From Marinobacterium sediminicola (GTDB taxonomy: Bacteria > Pseudomonadota > Gammaproteobacteria > Pseudomonadales > Balneatricaceae), in assembly GCF_022343685.1 (NCBI RefSeq), contig NZ_CP092123.1, positions 248,001-312,000 on the forward strand: a DNA stretch of 64,000 nt, read 5' to 3'. Shown piece by piece: positions 1 to 7,442 of this stretch; position 1 is the stretch's first letter, and each line of letters starts with the position of its first letter. The translations under genes and the position numbers were made by a program. A model generated the notes under the pieces. The model ran no database searches. It saw nothing but the letters and a program-made list of their open reading frames with translations, and was not told the DNA's origin.

Positions 1-732
1 CGTGCGATCCCGGGTGCCAACCTGCCGATGGCCACGCTGGGCATGTTCATCCTGTGGATGGGCTGGTTCGGCTTCAACGGTGGCTCTGAGCTGAAGATCG
101 CCAACGTTGAAGAAGCCAACGCGGTGGCCAAGATTTTCGTCAACACCAACGCAGCCGCGGCTGCCGGCATGGTCGTCGCCGCCCTGTTTGCCCGCTTCCT
201 GTTTGGCAAGACCGACCTGACCATGACCATCAACGGTGCGCTGGCCGGTCTGGTGGCAATTACCGCTGAACCGCTGCAGCCCTCTGCGGGTCTGGCTTCC
301 ATCATCGGTGCCATCGGTGGCCTGGTGGTTGTCGCGTCGGTACTGGCGCTGGACAAGCTGAAACTGGACGACCCTGTCGGTGCCATCTCGGTGCATGGCT
401 CGGCCGGTATCTGGGGCATCTTTGCGGTGCTGCTGAGCAACGATGACGCCACTTTCACCGGTCAGCTGATCGGCACCGCGGCAACCTTTGCCTGGATGTT
501 CGTGGCCAGCTTTATCGTCTTGCTGGTGATCAAGGCCGTCATGGGGCTGCGTGTCAGTGACGAGGAAGAGCTGGAAGGCATGGATGTGCACGAGTGTGGC
601 ATGCAGGCCTATCCGGAGTTCGGTCCGGCACATTCCTCCATGGGTCTGAGCAGTGGCCCGGGCAAGCCCGGCATGGAGCCGCAGGCGCAGAGCGCCGCTG
701 TCTTCAAGGAAAGCCCGGTTGCTTCGAAATAA
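1..732 (+). CDS. amt: Ammonium transporter Amt, C-terminal part
   Basis: This is the 3' part of an Amt/MEP/Rh ammonium channel, cut by the window start and already open at base 1. About 243 residues remain. They carry the late membrane helices, including the FNGGSE stretch and a DDPVGAISVHGSAGIWG segment that matches the conserved DD..GA...HG signature (pore-lining histidine) near the end of the family. The hydrophilic tail (EEELEGMDVHECGMQAYP) resembles the usual cytoplasmic tail that contacts GlnK-type PII proteins. A strong terminator follows. A second complete amt lies at 17.3 kb, so the two transporters bracket the amine-degradation genes. Family assignment is secure; substrate is inferred from the family. 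Confidence 0.93.
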   Translation, partial: RAIPGANLPMATLGMFILWMGWFGFNGGSELKIANVEEANAVAKIFVNTNAAAAAGMVVAALFARFLFGKTDLTMTINGALAGLVAITAEPLQPSAGLASIIGAIGGLVVVASVLALDKLKLDDPVGAISVHGSAGIWGIFAVLLSNDDATFTGQLIGTAATFAWMFVASFIVLLVIKAVMGLRVSDEEELEGMDVHECGMQAYPEFGPAHSSMGLSSGPGKPGMEPQAQSAAVFKESPVASK

Positions 733-754
733 ACAACCTGATTCCTCCAGAACC

Positions 755-780
755 AAAAGGCCCTTCGGGGCCTTTTTTTT
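755..780 (+). terminator. Rho-independent terminator after amt
   Basis: An AAGGCCC / GGGGCCTT stem with a TTC loop is followed directly by eight T. It ends the amt transcript and insulates the RpoN promoter downstream. Confidence 0.9.
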
Positions 781-839
781 ATGCCTGTGCCGCATCGTGC
801 GCGGCAGGACGCCCCTGGATTGAGCAGTTGACGCCGGTA

Positions 840-856
840 TGCACTGACTCGGTGCT
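840..856 (+). promoter_or_regulatory. NtrC-like upstream activator site for the dmm operon
   Basis: TGCACTGACTCGGTGCT has the GCAC-N7-GTGC symmetry of NtrC sites. Its centre is about 75 bp upstream of the -24 GG of the RpoN promoter, the usual place for an enhancer site. Seen in the sequence; NtrC binding is inferred. Confidence 0.55.
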
Positions 857-920
857 GGTGGCCGTGGGTAAAAATCGAAGGATTTTTATATCTATTTGTA
901 TTTAAAGGATATTTTAAATT

Positions 921-936
921 TGGCAGGGGAATTGCT
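921..936 (+). promoter_or_regulatory. Sigma-54 (RpoN) promoter of the dmm operon
   Basis: TGGCAGG-GGAA-TTGCT carries the invariant GG and GC pairs separated by exactly 10 bp, the -24/-12 RpoN layout. It lies 65 bp before the cupin start codon in an AT-rich stretch. It implies nitrogen-status control of dimethylamine breakdown. Confidence 0.75.
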
Positions 937-1000
937 TTTACTGATAGTAAACAAATTATACCACTAATAAATTTTGGGTAACCCCAAAGGAGTAGATCCC

Positions 1001-1354
1001 ATGCCGATGAAATTCGTTGAAGATGCGATCAAGCTGGAACTGCCAAGCATGAACAAGCCGGGCAGCAATGCCTTTCTGGATGACGTCATCGCCTCCACCG
1101 ATCCTGAAAAAACCATCGTGGCTGGCTTCTTCCGCATGGAGAAGTCCGACACGCCGCTGGAGTATTTCTACCACTACCACGAAATGAAAATCATCGTGGA
1201 GGGCGAAATGCTGATCTCCGATGAAACCGGGCATCAGGTCCACGCCAAGGTGGGCGACGTGCTCTATTTCGAAAAGGGCAGCACCATCACCTTCCAGTCT
1301 CCGAGCGTCGGTATCGGTTTCTTCTGTGGTCAGCGTCTCGAAGGCGATGCCTGA
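1001..1354 (+). CDS. Small cupin protein heading the dmm operon (dmmD candidate)
   Basis: A 117-residue single-domain cupin of the EutQ-like type. The motif YFYHYHEMKIIVEGEM gives the HxH...E pattern of cupin motif 1, and GDVLYFEKGSTITF is motif 2. The start was chosen at the ATG eight bases after AAAGGAG; an upstream in-frame ATG lacks such a site. It is first in an operon whose order, cupin-dmmA-dmmB-DUF3445, matches the published dmmDABC order, where dmmD is an accessory gene needed for growth on methylated amines. I equate them by position only. Possible roles are metal-dependent handling of a product or assembly help. A second small cupin sits beside tmm at 9.9 kb. Confidence 0.75.
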   Translation: MPMKFVEDAIKLELPSMNKPGSNAFLDDVIASTDPEKTIVAGFFRMEKSDTPLEYFYHYHEMKIIVEGEMLISDETGHQVHAKVGDVLYFEKGSTITFQSPSVGIGFFCGQRLEGDA

Positions 1355-1392
1355 AGCCGCACTGAGCTGAACGGATACCCGGAGGTATAACC

Positions 1393-1926
1393 ATGCAGAT
1401 CGATCCATCCATCAAGAGTCGTCCCACCTACCAGGCGCCCATGCTGGAGGAGCCGGCCGGGCTGCAGCTGTTCGTCTGTCAGCCCGAGGCACGTGGCCTG
1501 CTTGAGCCGCTGTATCAGCAGTGTGCCTCCGCGCAGGCGCAGTGGGTACTGGCAGACGAGGAAACAGGCACAGAGGCCCTGCTGGCGAGCCTGCAGCAGA
1601 TGCTGGTGAATGTGCCGGTGTCGACCCGCCTGTACGTGGCCGGGCACGAAGGTTTCCTCTGGGATGTCCGTAATCTGGCGCTGGAGGCCGGGCTGGTGGA
1701 CGAGCAGATTCAGCTCGCCCCGCCGGTCAGCCGAGGGCGCCGTCTGTTCTGCACCCACTGTTACACGCTCATGGAAGGGGTTGAAGCCAGTCCGCACAGC
1801 TGCAGCGGCTGTGGCCGCCTGTTGCTGGTGCGTGATCACTTCTCGCGCCTGCATGGAGCCTACGTGGGCGTGCAGATCAATGCAGAAGATCCCAGTGAAC
1901 TACCCGAACAGGAGGTGTTGCAGTAA
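1393..1926 (+). CDS. dmmA: Dimethylamine monooxygenase subunit DmmA-like
   Basis: A 177-residue protein matching the DmmA-like family. An N-terminal alpha/beta part is followed by a C-terminal zinc-ribbon-like module with Cys pairs in CTHCYTLM and CSGCGRLL, then the conserved HFSRLHGAYVGV end. In Ruegeria, DmmABC suffices to convert dimethylamine to methylamine. The Cys4 module could bind zinc or dock the reductase; that is inference. The stop codon overlaps the dmmB start by one base (TAATG), indicating translational coupling. The alternative name is the small subunit of heme-dependent oxidative N-demethylase (HODM). Confidence 0.8.
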   Translation: MQIDPSIKSRPTYQAPMLEEPAGLQLFVCQPEARGLLEPLYQQCASAQAQWVLADEETGTEALLASLQQMLVNVPVSTRLYVAGHEGFLWDVRNLALEAGLVDEQIQLAPPVSRGRRLFCTHCYTLMEGVEASPHSCSGCGRLLLVRDHFSRLHGAYVGVQINAEDPSELPEQEVLQ

Positions 1927-2876
1927 TGAGTATCGACAGCATACCGGTCAGGGTGGCGGCGATCGAAGCGGTTGCGCCGATGATTCGCGAGTTCCGCCTG
2001 GAGGCGATCGACGGCAGCCTGCCCGCCTTTTCTCCGGGCAGTCATGTGCAGGTGGCCATGCCCGGTGAGCAGCGGGAGATTCGCAATGCGTATTCCCTCT
2101 GCAGTGACCCACGGGAGACCGGCAGCTACCGCATCGCCGTGCGACTGCAGGAGGACTCCCGAGGCGGTTCGGCGTTCATGCACTCGCAGGTCAGCGTCGG
2201 TGATCGCTTGCAGATCACCCCGCCGGCCAACTTCTTTGCCCCGGCCTGGCACGCGCGCAAGCACCTGCTGATCGCCGGTGGCGTGGGGATCACCCCTTTC
2301 ATGTCCTATATCCCCGAGCTGGAGCGTCAGGGTGCGGACTTTGAATTGCACTACCTCTACCGCAGCAGTCAGACCGGTGCCTATCGGGATGAACTGATGC
2401 ATCGTCTGGGGCAGGCGTTCAACGGCTATGACTCGGATGCGGGCGTGCGCTGTGATCTCAGCGTTCTGCTGAGCAACCGTGAGCCGGGCAGTCATGTGTA
2501 TATCTGCGGCCCCGAATCCCTCATTGAAGGGGTGCGGGAAACGGCCCGCGCGTTGGGCTGGCCCGAGAGCCTGATCCATTACGAAGCCTTCGCCGCACCC
2601 GAGCCGGGTGAGCCCTTCAAGGCGAAGCTGGTCCGCAGCGGCCGGGCCGTCGAAGTTGCTGCCGACGAGAGCCTGCTGGAGGCCCTGGAACGTGAAGGCA
2701 TCGAGGTCCCCAACCTGTGCCGGGGAGGCGTGTGTGGTCAGTGCGTCACGTCCGTGGTCGAGGGTAGCGTAGAACACCGCGACGATTTCCTGTCGGCCGA
2801 TGAAAAGGCCAGCGGCACCTGCATCATGCCCTGCGTGTCCCGCGCAGCCGGCAACCACCTGATTCTGGATCTATAG
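1926..2876 (+). CDS. dmmB: Dimethylamine monooxygenase reductase (flavin and 2Fe-2S)
   Basis: A 316-residue reductase of the phthalate dioxygenase reductase / vanillate demethylase reductase class. It has an N-terminal flavin barrel with the RNAYSLCS motif, a nucleotide-binding domain with GGVGITPF and the CGPESL segment, and a C-terminal plant-type 2Fe-2S domain with CRGGVCGQC and a distal Cys. It should pass electrons from NAD(P)H through flavin and the iron-sulfur cluster to the heme subunit encoded next. Tight spacing on both sides supports one complex. The function is firm at family level; the partner comes from context. Confidence 0.88.
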   Translation: MSIDSIPVRVAAIEAVAPMIREFRLEAIDGSLPAFSPGSHVQVAMPGEQREIRNAYSLCSDPRETGSYRIAVRLQEDSRGGSAFMHSQVSVGDRLQITPPANFFAPAWHARKHLLIAGGVGITPFMSYIPELERQGADFELHYLYRSSQTGAYRDELMHRLGQAFNGYDSDAGVRCDLSVLLSNREPGSHVYICGPESLIEGVRETARALGWPESLIHYEAFAAPEPGEPFKAKLVRSGRAVEVAADESLLEALEREGIEVPNLCRGGVCGQCVTSVVEGSVEHRDDFLSADEKASGTCIMPCVSRAAGNHLILDL

Positions 2877-2886
2877 GAGCGGCATC

Positions 2887-3906
2887 ATGCGCATGTCACC
2901 CAAACCCGTACAGACATTTCGTGACGACTTTACCTACAGCAACAGTCCCGGCGCGATTGCACGTTTTCCGTTTCCCTTCCCGGAAGACGAGTATCGCTAT
3001 TCGGTCAATATCGAGCCCCATGTCACGCCGGGACCGGAAGGCTCGGTGTACGAATTCCTGCTGGATATCGACGAGCACTACCTGTCGGAGATGGCCGAAC
3101 GGGATATCGTACTCAAGGAAAACCCGCAGCGCTGTCTGGCCATGCCGCACATGGACCTGGCCTGCTGGGACATGATCGAACGCTGCATGCAATCGCTGGC
3201 AGCGGATTACCCTCAGCACTTCAGCCTGACCATCGACGGTGACCAGTGGACCTGGCACAACCGACTGCTCAATATCCACGACAGCTTCACCTTTGGCGAC
3301 AGCAGCACGCTGCCATTGCCGCCGATGGAATACATGGGGCGTCAGGTGCAGGGAGACTTCGCGCTGCTGGATCAGCGTGACGGCGATCTGTTTCTGGATG
3401 CGGGCATCGTCACCTGTCCGGCCGACTGGTCGCTGGCATTCGACGCCGGCATGAGCTTTTCCGAGTGGCACGGCCCTGTTCCCATGGCCCACGAAATGGG
3501 CGTGTTCGATCGCGCCCTGAAGTATCTGACCGCCATTCCGGTCGGGCGTCCGGTGCGTCGCCTGAACTGGACCCTGACCGTGAACGCGCGCATGGATACC
3601 TCGCCGGAAACCTATCCGAACTGGGGGACCGACCGGGCCAGCGTCACCGCCGACAACGTGGGCGAAAAGGTGCACCTGCGCGTCGAGCTTCAGGTGCTGG
3701 ATCGCATGCCGCGCAGCAATGCGTTGATGTTCAGTATCCGCACCTACCTGCTCAGCTTCGACGACCTGGTGACCAACCCGGACTGGGCGCGTCGCATGCA
3801 CCGGGTACTCAAGACCCTGCCGCCTGAGCTGGTCGAGTACAAGGGGCTGGGCCGTTACCACGATCTGGCCGTCGAGTGGCTGTCGCGCTTCGATCCGGCC
3901 AACTGA
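2887..3906 (+). CDS. dmmC: Heme-dependent oxidative N-demethylase catalytic subunit (DUF3445)
   Basis: A 339-residue DUF3445 protein, the family of the PAS-fold heme enzyme HODM that oxidatively demethylates dimethylamine to methylamine plus formaldehyde. Typical stretches seen include FPFPEDEYRYSVNIEP near the N-terminus, the central TCPADWSLAFDAGMSF, and RLNWTLTVN. Its length is normal for the family. It follows dmmB by 10 bases with a good AGGAG. Symbols for the subunits vary between papers; dmmC is assigned here from gene order. No folate-dependent subunit sits beside it, so formaldehyde must be trapped by products encoded elsewhere, or by Tdm-linked folate chemistry. Confidence 0.85.
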   Translation: MRMSPKPVQTFRDDFTYSNSPGAIARFPFPFPEDEYRYSVNIEPHVTPGPEGSVYEFLLDIDEHYLSEMAERDIVLKENPQRCLAMPHMDLACWDMIERCMQSLAADYPQHFSLTIDGDQWTWHNRLLNIHDSFTFGDSSTLPLPPMEYMGRQVQGDFALLDQRDGDLFLDAGIVTCPADWSLAFDAGMSFSEWHGPVPMAHEMGVFDRALKYLTAIPVGRPVRRLNWTLTVNARMDTSPETYPNWGTDRASVTADNVGEKVHLRVELQVLDRMPRSNALMFSIRTYLLSFDDLVTNPDWARRMHRVLKTLPPELVEYKGLGRYHDLAVEWLSRFDPAN

Positions 3907-3918
3907 GACGGAGGCAGC

Positions 3919-4245
3919 ATGGGCTGGATCTATCTGCTGATCGCCGGTGTGCTGGAGTGCCTCTGGGCGATCGGCCTCAAATACAGTGACGGCTTCACCC
4001 GGCTGTGGCCTTCGCTGATCACCGCGGTGCTGATTGTCGTCAGCCTGGGGCTGCTGTCGCTGGCGATGCGCACCATTCCCGTGGGAACGGCCTATGCGGT
4101 ATGGTCAGGGATAGGCGCATCGGCGCTGGCGGTCGTCGGTATCCTGTTCATGCAGGAGCCGGGCGGCCTGATCAGGATCGGCTGTATCGGCATGATCATC
4201 GCAGGAGTGGTGGGGCTCAAGCTCTTTGGCGAGAGTGCGGTCTGA
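3919..4245 (+). CDS. Small multidrug resistance (SMR) transporter, SugE/Gdx-like
   Basis: A 108-residue four-helix SMR protein. The first helix carries the essential Glu in LECLWAIGLKYSDGF, followed by TAYAVWSGIGA, typical of the SugE/Gdx branch (guanidinium or quaternary ammonium export) rather than EmrE. It acts in the inner membrane as a dual-topology dimer. It starts 12 bases after dmmC with GGAG upstream, so it is co-transcribed. In this operon a cationic amine is a plausible substrate. That is inference; no substrate is shown. Confidence 0.82.
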   Translation: MGWIYLLIAGVLECLWAIGLKYSDGFTRLWPSLITAVLIVVSLGLLSLAMRTIPVGTAYAVWSGIGASALAVVGILFMQEPGGLIRIGCIGMIIAGVVGLKLFGESAV

Positions 4246-4283
4246 CAGCGGCCAAAATGGAATGGGAACAGAGAGGTATGAGC

Positions 4284-5042
4284 ATGAATGACAGCAAACC
4301 GGTTGTGCTGGTCACAGGGGCAAGCAAGGGCATCGGACTGGGGATCGCCCGTGTGTTTGCCGGCAAAGGCTATCGGGTCGCCATCGCGGCACGGCATCTG
4401 GAGCAGGCGCAGGCGGCGGCTGACAGCCTGAAGACGGATGCGCTGGGGCTGGCGGCGGACGTGACTGATCGCGCCTCGCTGGAGGCCGCCGTGAGTGCCG
4501 TGCTGGCGCATTTCGGCCAACTGGACGTGTTGTGCGCCAATGCGGGCATCTTCCCGTCGGCAGACCTTGAAACCATGACCGAAGACGACTGGGATCGGGT
4601 CCTCAATACCAACCTCAAGGGCATGTTCAATACCGTTCAGGCAGCCCTGCCGGCGCTGAAAGCGAGCCAGTGTGGCCGCATCGTGGTGACCTCGTCCATC
4701 ACCGGGCCGGTCACCGGTTTTCCGGGCTGGTCGCATTACGGTGCCAGCAAGGCCGGTCAGCTCGGTTTCGTGCGAACCGCATCGATTGAGCTGGCCAAAT
4801 ACGGCATCACCGTCAATGCGGTCATGCCGGGCAACATCATCACCGAGGGACTGGAAGGCATGGGCGAGGACTACCTGCGCCAGATGGCAGCGTCCATTCC
4901 GTTGAAACGGCTGGGCTGTGTCGAGGATATCGGTCATGCCGCGGCCTTTTTTGCGTCACCCGACGCGGGCTATATCACCGGCCAGACGCTGATCGTGGAT
5001 GGCGGGCAGATACTGCCCGAGTCGCTTGAAGCGGTCGGCTGA
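4284..5042 (+). CDS. SDR-family oxidoreductase (FabG-like)
   Basis: A 252-residue classical short-chain dehydrogenase/reductase. It has the NAD(P) motif TGASKGIG at the N-terminus, CANAG, and the catalytic SSIT...YGASK triad, and ends with the FabG-like SPDAGYITGQTLIVDGG. The ATG at 4284 was preferred to 4278 because GAGAGG lies seven bases before it. It is the last gene of the dmm operon, ahead of a strong terminator. Substrate is unknown. A role in handling an aldehyde or alcohol linked to amine breakdown is possible but unsupported by the sequence itself. Confidence 0.85.
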   Translation: MNDSKPVVLVTGASKGIGLGIARVFAGKGYRVAIAARHLEQAQAAADSLKTDALGLAADVTDRASLEAAVSAVLAHFGQLDVLCANAGIFPSADLETMTEDDWDRVLNTNLKGMFNTVQAALPALKASQCGRIVVTSSITGPVTGFPGWSHYGASKAGQLGFVRTASIELAKYGITVNAVMPGNIITEGLEGMGEDYLRQMAASIPLKRLGCVEDIGHAAAFFASPDAGYITGQTLIVDGGQILPESLEAVG

Positions 5043-5078
5043 GGTCGGCCTTTCGAGTGGGTAACCCGAATCCGATGA

Positions 5079-5115
5079 CCGGAATGCGGTCGCCACAAGC
5101 GCATTCCGGTTTTTT
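5079..5115 (+). terminator. Rho-independent terminator of the dmm operon
   Basis: Perfect 10-bp arms CCGGAATGCG and CGCATTCCGG enclose an 11-base loop and are followed by six T. Confidence 0.95.
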
Positions 5116-5116
5116 A

Positions 5117-5132
5117 TGTGCGGCCGATCACA
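5117..5132 (+). promoter_or_regulatory. CRP-like palindrome before the SnoaL/GNAT/nitrilase operon
   Basis: TGTGC-GGCCGA-TCACA differs at one position from the TGTGA-N6-TCACA consensus. It lies between the preceding terminator and the next start codon, only 20 bases before the ATG, so if real it may act by blocking rather than activating. Weak evidence. Confidence 0.3.
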
Positions 5133-5151
5133 TCGGCATGAGAGAATATTG

Positions 5152-5559
5152 ATGAGCAGACAGGAAACCGAGGCCCTGATCGCGGCCTATTACGAGGCTT
5201 TCAACCAGGGCGATATGGACCGCTTTCTGTCCCTGTTGAGCGAGGATGTGATCCACGATATCAACCAGGGCGGGCGTGAAGTCGGGCGCGAGGCGTTCGC
5301 TGCCTTCATGCAGAAGATGAACACCCATTACCGTGAACAGCTGGTGGATATCGAAATCATGAGCAACGGCGATGGCAGTCGAGCGGCGGCCGAGTTTGTC
5401 GTGCTGGGTGAATACCTGCAGACGGATGTCGGCCTGCCAGAGGCGCAGGGCCAGCAATACCGGCTCCCGGCGGGTGCCTTTTTTGACGTGAAGGATGGCA
5501 AGGTCGCCCGCATCAGCAACTATTACAACCTTGAAGACTGGATCACACAGGTCGCTTGA
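5152..5559 (+). CDS. SnoaL / ketosteroid isomerase-like protein (NTF2 fold)
   Basis: A 135-residue cone-fold protein. The opening (ALIAAYYEAFNQGDMDRFLSLL) and the later DVIHDINQGG and GAFFDVKDGKVARISNYYN are typical of the SnoaL-like / NTF2 superfamily. Such proteins act as isomerases, hydrolases or plain small-molecule binders. The ATG at 5152 gives the usual family length. It heads a three-gene unit with a GNAT and a nitrilase-family gene. The conserved-looking trio suggests one pathway acting on a small amide or amine. The reaction is unknown. Confidence 0.75.
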   Translation: MSRQETEALIAAYYEAFNQGDMDRFLSLLSEDVIHDINQGGREVGREAFAAFMQKMNTHYREQLVDIEIMSNGDGSRAAAEFVVLGEYLQTDVGLPEAQGQQYRLPAGAFFDVKDGKVARISNYYNLEDWITQVA

Positions 5560-5563
5560 CGGC

Positions 5564-6157
5564 ATGGCGAATATCGAGATTCTGACGCTGAAGGGAAAAG
5601 CGCTGGAACCCTGGCTGGAGCAGGTGGCTGACCTGCGTATCCGGGTGTTCCGCGACTTTCCCTACCTCTATGACGGCTCCAGAGCCTACGAGGCCGAATA
5701 CCTGAAAACCTATGCCAACTGCGACAGCGCCATCTGTGTGCTGGCGAAGGCGGGCGATCAGGTGGTGGGCGCCTCGACCGGACTTGCGCTGGATGACGAG
5801 ACCGAGGCGTTTCGGCGTCCCTTTGTGACAGCCGGGATCGATACGGGTCCGATATTCTATTGCGCCGAATCGGTCCTCCTGCCGGCGTACCGGGGCGCAG
5901 GTCTCTACCGTGAGTTCTTTGCCCGCCGCGAGCAGCAGGCACGGCAGCTGGGCAAGGCGTACAGCGTGTTCTGCGCGGTACAGCGTCCCGAGCAACACCC
6001 GCTGAGGCCCGCAGACTACGCCCCGCTGGATGGGGTGTGGCAGCACTTTGGTTATCAGCTGCAACCGGGTCTGGCGACCCACTTCAGCTGGAAGGACATC
6101 GATCAGGCCGAGTCGACCGACAAGCCGATGCAGTTCTACCTGAAACCTCTCAACTGA
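5564..6157 (+). CDS. GNAT-family N-acetyltransferase
   Basis: A 197-residue protein that starts four bases after the preceding stop codon. The GNAT core is visible around AVLLPAYRGAGLYREFF-like residues (SVLLPAYRGAGLYREFFARR), where the R-G-x-G-type pyrophosphate loop of acetyl-CoA binding is expected. The early segment LRIRVFRDFPYLYDG and the late YQLQPGLATHFSWKDID look conserved and specific to a subfamily. It has no obvious Shine-Dalgarno site, so translation is probably coupled to the SnoaL gene. The acceptor is unknown; with the neighbouring nitrilase gene an amine or amide is likely. Confidence 0.75.
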   Translation: MANIEILTLKGKALEPWLEQVADLRIRVFRDFPYLYDGSRAYEAEYLKTYANCDSAICVLAKAGDQVVGASTGLALDDETEAFRRPFVTAGIDTGPIFYCAESVLLPAYRGAGLYREFFARREQQARQLGKAYSVFCAVQRPEQHPLRPADYAPLDGVWQHFGYQLQPGLATHFSWKDIDQAESTDKPMQFYLKPLN

Positions 6158-6167
6158 CAGCGACACG

Positions 6168-7037
6168 ATGAAAACCACCGTAACACTGGCCCTTGCCCAG
6201 TACCCGATCGACTGGCTCGACGACTGGCAGGCCTATACGCGCAAGATTGACGCCATGGTGCAGGACGCCCTGACGCAGGGGGCTGAATTCCTGGTCTTTC
6301 CCGAATATTTCAGCATGGAACTGACTTCCCTGTTCGGTCGGGACGTCTGTGCCTGTCTGGACCGCCAGCTGGATGCGATACAGGCGGTGCATGAGCCGTT
6401 CGTGGCGCTGTTCACGTCGCTTGCGCAGCAGCATGGCCTGCATATTCTGGCGGGCACCTTCCCGCTGCGTCAGGCTGACGGCCACTACCGCAACCGCGCC
6501 TGGCTGTTTCGTCCCGATGGCAGTCGTGACTATCAGGACAAACTGCAGATGACCCGTTTCGAGTCCGAGCGCTGGCAGATTCAGGCTGGCGAGGCGATCA
6601 AGGTGCTGGACACCGCCTTCGGCAAGGTCGGCGTGGCGGTCTGCTACGACAGCGAATTCCCGCAGATTGCACGCCGACAGGTGGAGCAGGGAGCCGACCT
6701 GATTCTGGTGCCCAGCTGTACCGATACCCAGGCCGGTTATCATCGCGTACGCATCGGCTGTCAGGCGCGGGCGCTGGAGAACCAGTGTTTCGTCGCCCAG
6801 TCACCGACCATCGGCAGCGCCGACTGGTCGGAATCGGTGGATGTGAACACCGGCCGTGCCGGTATCTTTGCTCCGGTGGACTACGGCTACCCGGATGACG
6901 GGGTGGTGGCGCTGGGCGATGAACATCAACCGGGCTGGGTCGTGGCCGAGCTGGATCTGGCCGCGCTGGCTGATGTGCGCACCAGCGGTCAGGTGTTCAA
7001 CCACCGAGACTGGGACAGTCAGTTCCGGTTTGGTTAG
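6168..7037 (+). CDS. Carbon-nitrogen hydrolase (nitrilase superfamily)
   Basis: A 289-residue amidase-like member. The catalytic triad is visible: Glu in LVFPEYF, Lys in DKLQMTRFE, and Cys in VCYDSEFP. It most likely hydrolyses an amide or carbamoyl group in the cytosol. It follows the GNAT gene by 10 bases, so the pair may make and break an acylated amine. The stop codon at 7035-7037 directly abuts the first copy of the IS left end, so the IS side lies exactly at the gene's 3' edge. The C-terminus looks complete by length, but loss of a few native residues cannot be excluded. Confidence 0.85.
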   Translation: MKTTVTLALAQYPIDWLDDWQAYTRKIDAMVQDALTQGAEFLVFPEYFSMELTSLFGRDVCACLDRQLDAIQAVHEPFVALFTSLAQQHGLHILAGTFPLRQADGHYRNRAWLFRPDGSRDYQDKLQMTRFESERWQIQAGEAIKVLDTAFGKVGVAVCYDSEFPQIARRQVEQGADLILVPSCTDTQAGYHRVRIGCQARALENQCFVAQSPTIGSADWSESVDVNTGRAGIFAPVDYGYPDDGVVALGDEHQPGWVVAELDLAALADVRTSGQVFNHRDWDSQFRFG

Positions 7038-7167
7038 GGGGTAATCCCCCCGAAAAGTAGCAGTGCTCAAAAGTAGAATTTTCTCGTAATGTATACGCAG
7101 GAGGGGTAATCCCCCCGAAAAGTAGCAGTGCTCAAAAGTAGAATTTTCTCGTAATGTATACGCAGGA
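7038..7167 (+). repeat. Tandem 65-bp duplication of the IS left end
   Basis: Two identical 65-bp copies (7038-7102 and 7103-7167) each begin GGGGTAATCC and end CGCAGGA. The unit contains the IS left terminal repeat and the orfA leader up to its ribosome site. Only the inner copy is followed by orfA. Confidence 0.95.
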
Positions 7168-7175
7168 GGTTCTGC

Positions 7176-7442
7176 ATGAAGAAGTCCCGATACACCGACA
7201 GCCAGATCATGGCGATACTGAAACAAGCGGAAGCAGGTACCCCAGTTCCCGAACTATGTCGTGAACATGGGATGAGCAGCGCCACATTTTATAAGTGGCG
7301 GGCGAAATACGGCGGCATGGATGCTTCGTTGATGGCTCGGCTGAAAGAGCTTGAAGATGAAAACCGCCGCCTGAAGAAAATGTATGCTGAAGAGCGGCTG
7401 AAGGCCGAGATCGTCCAGGAAGCACTGCAAAAAAAGTGGTGA
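7176..7442 (+). CDS. IS3-family transposase OrfA
   Basis: An 88-residue OrfA with the N-terminal helix-turn-helix ([22 protein letters not shown]) and a leucine-zipper-like helix ([21 protein letters not shown]) that mediates oligomerisation. A GGAGG ribosome site lies seven bases upstream. It binds the terminal repeats. The stop codon falls just after a slippery A-AAA-AAG run, so most copies end here and a fraction shift into orfB. Confidence 0.93.
   Translation: MKKSRYTDSQIMAILKQAEAGTPVPELCREHGMSSATFYKWRAKYGGMDASLMARLKELEDENRRLKKMYAEERLKAEIVQEALQKKW
7430..7436 (+). other. Programmed -1 frameshift site (A AAA AAG)
   Basis: The heptamer is in the correct register: zero-frame codons read CAA AAA AAG TGG TGA, and slipping back one base opens the orfB frame. 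This is the classic IS3-family arrangement that makes the OrfAB transposase. Confidence 0.85.
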
